DNA from: Dryomyza anilis
Lineage: Eukaryota > Arthropoda > Insecta > Diptera > Dryomyzidae
DNA length: 64,000 nt
Direction: 5' to 3'
Assembly: GCA_951804985.1 (NCBI GenBank)
Contig: OX638133.1
Span: 72,794,367-72,858,366, forward strand
Shown here: positions 56,738-64,000 of the stretch, piece by piece
Layout: each line of letters starts with the position of its first letter
Position numbering within the stretch: position 1 is the stretch's first letter
The notes under the pieces: model-generated
Told to the model about the DNA's origin: nothing
The model's input: the letters and a program-made list of their open reading frames with translations, nothing else
The model's database searches: none
Translations under genes and position numbers: made by a program

Positions 56738-57900
56738 AATGACTGATACAGAATTTCAATTAGTTTTGTTTACAGTTCGCTTTTTAGTTGTCGTTTTCTT
56801 GTTACAACTGCCGCTTACGTTGTCTCTCAGTTAGCCATTAAGTCAGTCTTTCACACAGCTGTTAGTAAATCGCTGTAAATGCTGACAAATAATGTTATCT
56901 ATGCTTTTTAGATGTTTTTTTTTTAAATATGCAAAATAAATTTTAAATTTTTTGCGAGAATTATTACGTATCCAATTAAAAACTGCCAAACTAATTAACT
57001 AAATTAACAGCGACCACTACTAGTTGACAAACAATGTTTGTTATTTACGCAAAATATAACCGACGCTGCTACGCATAGAGATTACGGCGTAATTGCCTAA
57101 AATTTAATGCACGAATTATTTTTCGCATTTTCATTTATGTGCTCTGGTTTTATAACAATGCAATTTTTTGCACTTGGTTTATTTTGCACAGTGCATTAAG
57201 CGTGCGTTTAGTGCGCATTAGTGGGCAGCCATTTTTTTTATATAAACCTTTTCGGTTTTGCAAACTAAAACTCTTTTGAAATACAGTTTTTGCATTTATG
57301 GCATAACATTTGAATTAGCACAATATTTATGTAGTTTAATAAAATAACATTTTTGAATTTAATGTGTATTTTAAATTTAATTCAATATACAAATACAAAC
57401 TGAACGTATGTATTATAACAAAAAAAAATCACTTTTAAGTAGAAATATAACTTATATTCAAGTAAAATATAAATTTTAATTACTTAGTTTAATTTTACAA
57501 TTTTAAACATTTAAAAATTTGATAAAATTTGTCATATTCAAAATTTTTGCTGTAATAAATTTTACGTTAATTAAATTTTGTTATGTATGTTTTATAATTT
57601 AATATGTAATATTTGAATTTATTCCAAGTTTGCTGCATTTTCTCATTTAAAATGAACTTCATCTATAAGCTAAATATAATTTTTTGATATGCGCATTAAA
57701 ATCTTATATTAAAATATAATTAAAATATTATATTATCACATTGTAATGGCATCACATAAATATTATCATTAAAATTTGCGACTGCTTTATATGCACGTCA
57801 CTCATACGTCATGTGCACTCAGCACATTTCATATATTTTAATGCCGCACAGACGTGCTATAAATTTACGAAAATTACAATGCAACAAAATTTACTTTATG
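56738..57900. other. Non-coding DNA, partly unique
   Basis: 56740-57330 is mixed unique sequence (for example TTACAACTGCCGCTTACGTT, CGACGCTGCTACGCATAGAG) that could belong to the same locus as the small frame before it. 57330-57780 is AT-rich. 57780-57860 is slightly GC-richer with paired TACGTCATGTGC / CGTCACTCATACG words. Confidence 0.4.
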
Positions 57901-59060
57901 GTGCTGTGGTCAGCTTTATAAAAAAGTATACAAAAACTATAAAAACGAAAATTAAAAATTTAAAAAAAAATTAAAAATTAATATTAAAAATATAAAACAA
58001 AAAAAATATATATAACGAAATTAATAGTAAATAATAAATAGAAAAAATTAAATTATTGAAAAAAAAAAAATTAAAAATGCAACAAAAAAAATAATAATGA
58101 AATAAAAAATAATATATAAACATAATATACAATAGAAAAAATAAAATAATACAGTACAAAATGAAAATAAAGCAAAACGAAAAAAAAAAATAAAATGAAA
58201 ATACAAAAAATAAAAATAATAAATATATTAACAAAATAAAATAAATAGAAATTAAAATTAAAATAAAAAAGAGTTTAATATATATACGATTAAAAAAATA
58301 AAACAAAATTTAACAAAAAAAATAAAAATTAAATAAACATAAAAACTAAATAAAAATAAAATAAAAGAAAAGAAAAAAGAATGATGAAGAGAAAAAGAAG
58401 AGACAAAAAAAGGAAAGAATTTAAAAAAAAAGAAAAAAAAAAGAAAAGAGAAGAAAAGAAAAGAAAAGAAAAAAAAGAAAAGAGAAGAAAAGAAAAGAAA
58501 AGAAAAGAAAAGAAAGAAAAGAAAAGAAAAGAAAAGAAAAGAAAAGAAAAGAAAGAAAAGAAAAGAAAAGAAAAGAAAAGAAAAGAAAAGAAAAGAAAAG
58601 AAAAGAAAAGAAAAGAAAAGAAAAGAAAAGAAAAGAAAAGAAAAGAAAAGAAAAGAAAAGAAAAGAAAAGAAAATAATATTAAATAAAATAGTGTTAAAT
58701 AAAATAAAATAAATTATAATGAAACAAAACAAAAAATAAAAAGGTTAATGAAAAAAAATATATTCACAACATAATATATGTAATAAAAACAAAATAAATA
58801 AAAAAAAACAATTTTTTGAAAAAAAAAAAAGTAATAATATGAAAACTAAAAATAAAATAAAATTAAAATAAAAAAAAGCATAAAATTTAAAAATAAAATG
58901 ACATAAGTTATTAAAAAAAAAAAACAAGTTTAAAAAAGTGTAAACATATTTAATATATTTAATATAAACTTTTTTTTTAATTGAAAAAAAAATATATATA
59001 TTATTTGCCTTTAAAAAATAATAAAAAAATAAAAAAATAATAAAATAAAATAACAAAAAT
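57901..59060. repeat. A-rich low-complexity block with (AAAAG)n core
   Basis: The plus strand consists largely of AAAAT, AAAAAT and AATAAAAT words. From about 58366 to 58674 it becomes AAAAG/AAAG, with a clean (AAAAG)n run of about 25 units from 58560 to 58674. The 98-codon Lys/Arg/Glu frame and the opposing Phe/Ser/Leu frames are by-products. Confidence 0.85.
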
Positions 59061-59863
59061 TATATTTAAATACATCAAATCCAATGTTTTATTGTTGTTG
59101 CAAAAACATAAACATTAATCTAAATTACAAAACTCACACTTGCGCATAAATCACTCCACAAAACCTGTTCAACAATGTAAAAATTGCTATGCTACAGATA
59201 ACACATAAAACAAAGGCAGTGGTTTTTACGATTGTTTTTTGTTGTTGTGGTCCCGCTCTCGTAGGACTCATTAAATTTACGACAAATGAGCAGCAATTGG
59301 CACTAATTATTTATTGCCTGCTAATAACAGTAAAAAGATTGCGACAGACATTATGCCAAAGGACATACATAGTACTTAAACAGTTATAAAACACATAAAT
59401 ATTAAACAACACACACACACAGACAGACACAAAGTTTTAAGATACAAGACACAGACACACATCTCGTCTACTACACAAACACATAAATGCAATACAAAAC
59501 AAATCAGCATAAAATTTATGAGCAGCCACAAAACAAAAAAAGGACACAAACATAACACTCAACAATAACAACCACCACTACCATTATCATCAACACCATC
59601 ACATACCACATAAAAAGGCAGCAAAACAAGAGGTATTTTTTACAAAACAAAAAAAAAAGTAATAAGAGAATATTGCGAAAAAAAATAAAATAAACAAAAG
59701 CACGTAGCTTTATTTTGCAGCCTATTAAATTTTCACAAACTGGCAAAAATTGGAAAAGAGTTTGGAGCGAATTTGTTTACTTAGTACTTGCTTATTAAGT
59801 ACTTTGATGGTAAAATTGTTTTGATATACGTTTTTCTACTATGGAAATTTTACTACATAAAAC
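59061..59863. other. Non-coding; CA-rich unique island
   Basis: 59080-59390 is mixed unique DNA. An (AC)n/(AGAC)n run is at about 59407-59430, and CACCACTACCATTATCATCA-type sequence at about 59570-59600. Small frames are unsupported. Confidence 0.45.
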
Positions 59864-60480
59864 GCCTTTACTTTAAACCAGTTTTACTTTATAATAGTGT
59901 AACTGTATAACAGTTTTACTGTATTTCAGTTTAACTGTATAACAGCTTTACTGTATAACAGTTTTACTGTATAACAGTTTTACTGTATAACAGTTTTACT
60001 GTATAACAGTTTTACTGTATAACAGTTTTACTGTATAACAGTTTTACTGTATAACAGTTTTACTGTATAACAATTTTACTGTATAACAATTTTACTGTAT
60101 AACAATTTTACTGTATAACAGTTTTACTGTATAACAGTTTTACTGTATAACAGTTTTACTGTATAACAGTTTTACTGTATAACAGCTTTACTGTATAACA
60201 GTTTTATTGTATAACAGTTTATTGTATAACAGTTTTACTGCAACGCTTTTACTTTAAACCAGTTTTACTTTATAATAGTGTAACTGTATAACAGTTTTAC
60301 TGTATAACAGTTTTACTGTATAACAGTTTGACACTATTACAATTTTTCTGTATGGAAGTTTTACTGTATTACAATTTTACTGTATTAAAGTTTTACTGTA
60401 TATTAGATTTACTGTATAGTAAATTTACTGTATAATAGTTTTACTGTATAACATTTTTACTGTATAACACAGCATTAGTG
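59864..60480 (+). repeat. 16-bp satellite (TTTTACTGTATAACAG)n with a 381-bp higher-order repeat
   Basis: About 38 units, mostly exact in the middle (59940-60235). The lead-in TTTACTTTAAACCAGTTTTA, then CTTTATAATAGTGTAACTG, occurs at about 59866 and again at about 60247, 381 bp apart, showing that the array has been copied as a block. The right end decays through TTTTACTGTATTACAA and TTTACTGTATAGTAAA units. One 8-bp-offset slip (GTTTATTGTATAACAG) is at about 60207-60222. Confidence 0.93.
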
Positions 60481-62123
60481 TACAACAATTTTGTACTACA
60501 CGGATTCTCTTAAAAATCTTTTGTAAAACAGTTTTAAATAATTTCTTCTATTCAACACAAAAACAAAACAGTTTTTCTAATTATTTTATAATCCATTCAA
60601 ATGCCTCAAATTACTGAAATCCAACATAAGCTACTCAATCTATTTATATGCGCCAGAAATAAATAGAATGCCACAAAAGTGCCACTGAAGATTGTGTGTG
60701 CTACCATAATATTTATTATATTTATGCATTACACAGACATTTACCATTCAGTCAGCCTTTACTTCGTTGACATTGCAAATGAAATGGAATTTCATTAGAA
60801 CAAACGTCACGCAACGAAGATATTCAGCATTGTGGCTGAATAGCTGTCTGGCGTCAACATGACATGTCATAACAATGCTAAATAATATGACGCATTGGAA
60901 TGAATTTACTTACGCAGGTAAATGTCGCATACACGGAGATAAAACAATTAAAATACAGGCAGATAATTTAGAAAATATATAAATTAAATTAAATATTCTT
61001 ATGTACTATTAAATGATTTTATATTTAACACTTGTGTTATGTATTTTGTATTTTTTATATGGCATATTTGTACACACTAACTATAATATGTTTGCATAAA
61101 TATGTCATATTTCTCACATAGTTAATTTAATAATTACTATAAGTCGCTTTATATAGTTTTCTTTTTAAATACAACAACTGCATATTGGGTGGTATAAATA
61201 AAATAAGTTCAAAATGTATTTATCATTGCGGCAATAAGATTATGTTTGATATTTAACGTTTGATATGTTTCCAGTTATCAGAAAAATATTTGGCTATTTC
61301 AACTAAACATTTTCAGTAATGTAATTTTGATTTCAATTACTTTTCCTATAACTATAAATATGGTATGTTTAAAAATAATGTCTAATATACTTGCAACAAT
61401 CATAATTATTTCTCTAGGAAATATAAATTTAGTTTAATTTATTTATTTTTGACAGACATAAATACATTCTAGGCATTATTAATGCAGTGCTCGTATTATA
61501 TAAAGGTATTAATTAAACGTTAAATTAAATAGTTATAAATTTATCAAGAACTTCAAATTATTATGCTTTGAACTGCTGTTATATTTTGGCTCAGTGCGTA
61601 TGCAAATACCACATATGTTATGTGCTTTTGTCTATACATGTAATATTTAGTTAGTCGTAAATAATTTTGTTTTTCGATTTTACCTTTTATAATTTATATA
61701 ACAGCTGATTTCAATAATATGCGTGTTAGTATTTGAACTTGGCGGTTGTCGGGTAATTATTGTTAGAATTCAGACAGAAAACAATCATGTAATCAGCAAA
61801 TATATTGTTGATCTTATTGAACTTGAAACCATGGTTCATTAGGTTGAAGTAAAATTCATAATTTTAATAACACCCAAACACCAATCTTATGAATTCTTCA
61901 TCTATTTGATGAATGACTTTAAAAAATGACTATGTTGTTTCTTCACATTAATGAATGTAAATAATTATATTTAATACGAATTCATTATATACATAATGAT
62001 TATAGAAAATGAAATAGAAAATTAATTTTTACAAAAATAACGAATAAAAGTCAAAAATATCTTAATTATGATAGCCTATAGGCAATAACTAACCATCAAA
62101 ATCAATTAAAGACTAAGAAATTT
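60481..62123. other. Non-coding, mostly AT-rich
   Basis: 60590-60930 is a unique, less AT-rich patch (ATGCGCCAGAAATAAATAG, GCTGTCTGGCGTCAACATGA). The rest is AT-rich with no recognisable gene or repeat. Confidence 0.4.
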
Positions 62124-62420
62124 TTGTGTAAATGTTTTATATTCTTAAAAAATTTGTTTGTAAATTTTATATGGTTGTGTCAAACAATTTATATTTGTAT
62201 AAAACAATATTTGTTAGTAGCAAACATTATTTGTTTATATCAAATATTATTTGGTTGTAACATGTATAAAAAAATGTATAAAACATTATTTTTAAAGCAT
62301 TATATGTTTGAGTTAAATATATATATTGTTTGAAGCAAACACTTTTTTACATCAAACAATTTATTTTGCAGCAAAATGTTTGCAGTAAAAAATATATGTT
62401 TGTATGAAAATAATAAATTT
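62124..62420. repeat. Degenerate repeat of TTTGT...CAAACA words
   Basis: CAAACAATTTATATTTG, CAAACATTATTTG, CAAATATTATTTGG, GAAGCAAACACTTTTT, CAAACAATTTATTTTG, GCAGCAAAATGTTTGCAG and TATATGTTTG recur at steps of about 20-30 bp. The words resemble the GTTTGCWGCAAAC palindromes at 21.6-22.4 kb. A 69-codon frame through it is not credible. Confidence 0.5.
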
Positions 62421-64000
62421 ACTGTATATATTATATGTTCGCTACATGAAAATTTTTCGTACTTTGTACATTAAACTCATTTTCAATTGTTTTAAATTTA
62501 ATCTATATTTTAAGAAATTTTCAAATTTCATTATTTTTATAATATTTTTTAAAAACTAAACGAATTTTCTAATTGAGTTTAAACGTTATATGTTTACACA
62601 ATACATTTGCCGTAAGCAATACACTTAATTTGAATTTGACAAAAAACTATTTGTGTCTTATTTATAGCACCAGCAGCACATTTTCTACAATTTCCGCTGC
62701 TTTATTTTTGTTTTATGATTTTAGAAGTATTTTTATACTGTCTGCAGTCTTTTGTATGCTTGTGGCTCATTAAACATCCATAAGAACACAAACAGTGCGC
62801 AGACATGCGAGCCAAAATGTGCCAATATCATGCAAAGTAAAAACAAATATTTTGTAAATATGAGAGGAAGATCCCGCGAAACGCCCACGGATTAAAAGTA
62901 GCTATGCTTTTCTCTACATATTTTTCTGTTTAATACCCACTCTATATCACTTGCTATCCCTCTCTTTTTTCTGTTACTCTTGCACTTTTATTAAGCTCCA
63001 AGGACTTGTCGGCGCAAGGATTAGTTGTTATAAAAGCCTCCTTCCCAACAAAAAAAAAAAAACATAAATGTTGCTATTGCTTTTGTTTGGGATTTGTGTT
63101 TTTTTTTCCGATTATTTTATTCCACTGAAAATTGAATATGACTTCTGCAAATAGCTCGAGGTAGTTATGTCCCAAAAACAAAAAAAGGATCTGTGTGGCT
63201 GAACATATGCGAAGTGGAAAAAAGGTTGAAGTATATACAGAAAAAATATGCCACGGTATTAAGCAACTGCTAAAGTGTAAAACTTACATATGTTTCATAG
63301 CACATGTCTGATATAAAACTCATTGATATAGTTGAAATGTAGTAGAAACGGTTGGAAAAATAGCAACATATAGCAGAAATCAGTAATATACGGCTGCTTT
63401 CTGTATAACACATGAAACATATTACATTTTTTACCTTTGGCTATATCGATACGCTTGAGTAAATCTAAGTTTTTTGCCTCATTCATGTATCCTTTTTATT
63501 CATTTTATCCTTTTTGTTGTTTGTGTCTTGATATTGAATACCTTTAATTTTGGCAAAAACCTTTTTATCCGCATAAGCTTCATATAATCTCACAAAAAGT
63601 TGAACTGTAAGTAATTTGCCTGAAAAAAATAATATAAAAAATATCAATATTAGTTGTTAAGCATCGCTTTTTTATGTAAGTAGGGTGTATAAATTCCGAT
63701 AAATTGTTAAGTTTTTCGAGGTAATTTTTCATGTTTAAATTTCTATTATAAAATTTTCAAGTTAAATGAGCAAGTTAAAAGTCAAGTTAAAAGTCATTTT
63801 CGATCCAAACTAAAATTTTTATTGGATTTTTATTTCATGAGAAACACTTTTATTAGATTTGAAATATAGGTAATTCGTATGTTAAAACTTGACTTTACCA
63901 GAGTTCAGTTTACCCAGCTACAAACAGGATTAACAGATATCTGAATTCCAGACTTCGCAGAGGTTTTAAAGTTTGGATAAAATACAAGACCAAAAAAATA
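62421..64000. other. Non-coding to the right edge
   Basis: 62660-63240 is mixed unique sequence (CCACGGATTAAAAGTAGC, ACTTGTCGGCGCAAGGATTA). The rest is AT-rich, with short AAGTTAAAAGTCAAGTTAAA direct repeats at about 63770-63793. No gene was recognised. Confidence 0.4.

Noticed and set aside
58381..58677. Lys/Arg/Glu-rich 98-codon frame
   Set aside because: It is a translation of A-rich DNA and the (AAAAG)n tract.

Overview
The window reads as eukaryotic, AT-rich, almost gene-free chromosomal DNA of an insect, most probably a higher fly (Diptera). The basis is a LOA-type non-LTR retrotransposon at the left edge, several copies of a repeat with the dipteran-looking core TATACCCT...GATCAGCAT...CCATGTCCGTCTGTC, a tRNA-derived SINE, and long blocks of simple satellite. 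I see no convincing host gene. The stretch is either intergenic or a very large intron; small islands of less AT-rich, non-repeated sequence lie between the repeats.

Left part (1-7.3 kb): a 5'-truncated LOA-like retroelement on the minus strand runs off the left edge (RT plus RNase H, open apart from one snapback-type break). It is followed by AT-rich DNA holding a foldback MITE (4053-4373) whose empty site is preserved in a paralogous repeat near 52.3 kb, and a second TIR-bounded candidate (5848-6573).

Satellite part (7.3-31.1 kb): five large arrays, all with an 8-bp (or 8/9-bp) unit: (TTCCTTCT)n, (AAATAAAG)n and three arrays of the AAAATATC family. They take up about 11 kb. Two AAAATATC arrays, about 10 kb apart and in opposite orientation, share a cassette of at least 569 bp with no indel and every diagnostic variant in register. 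The largest array also shows internal duplications about 2 kb apart. Between them lie a composite DNA transposon (17431-18751), a 250-bp tandem duplication and three tandem units carrying heat-shock-element-like motifs.

Right part (31-64 kb): cryptically simple T-rich and A-rich blocks, a MITE with perfect 27-bp TIRs next to a 0.7-kb tandem duplication that starts in its TIR, a foldback element interrupted by another repeat, an AAGCTT-rich block, a second composite transposon hit by a SINE with a 13-bp target-site duplication, a (GACA)n microsatellite apparently grown from a transposon motif, a 12-bp array, an (AAAAG)n tract and a 16-bp satellite with a 381-bp higher-order repeat.

The strongest results are the mobile-element and satellite structures. 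No novel enzymatic or defence-type system was found. The long open frames in the window (up to 730 codons) are artefacts of 8-bp repeats free of stop codons in that frame.
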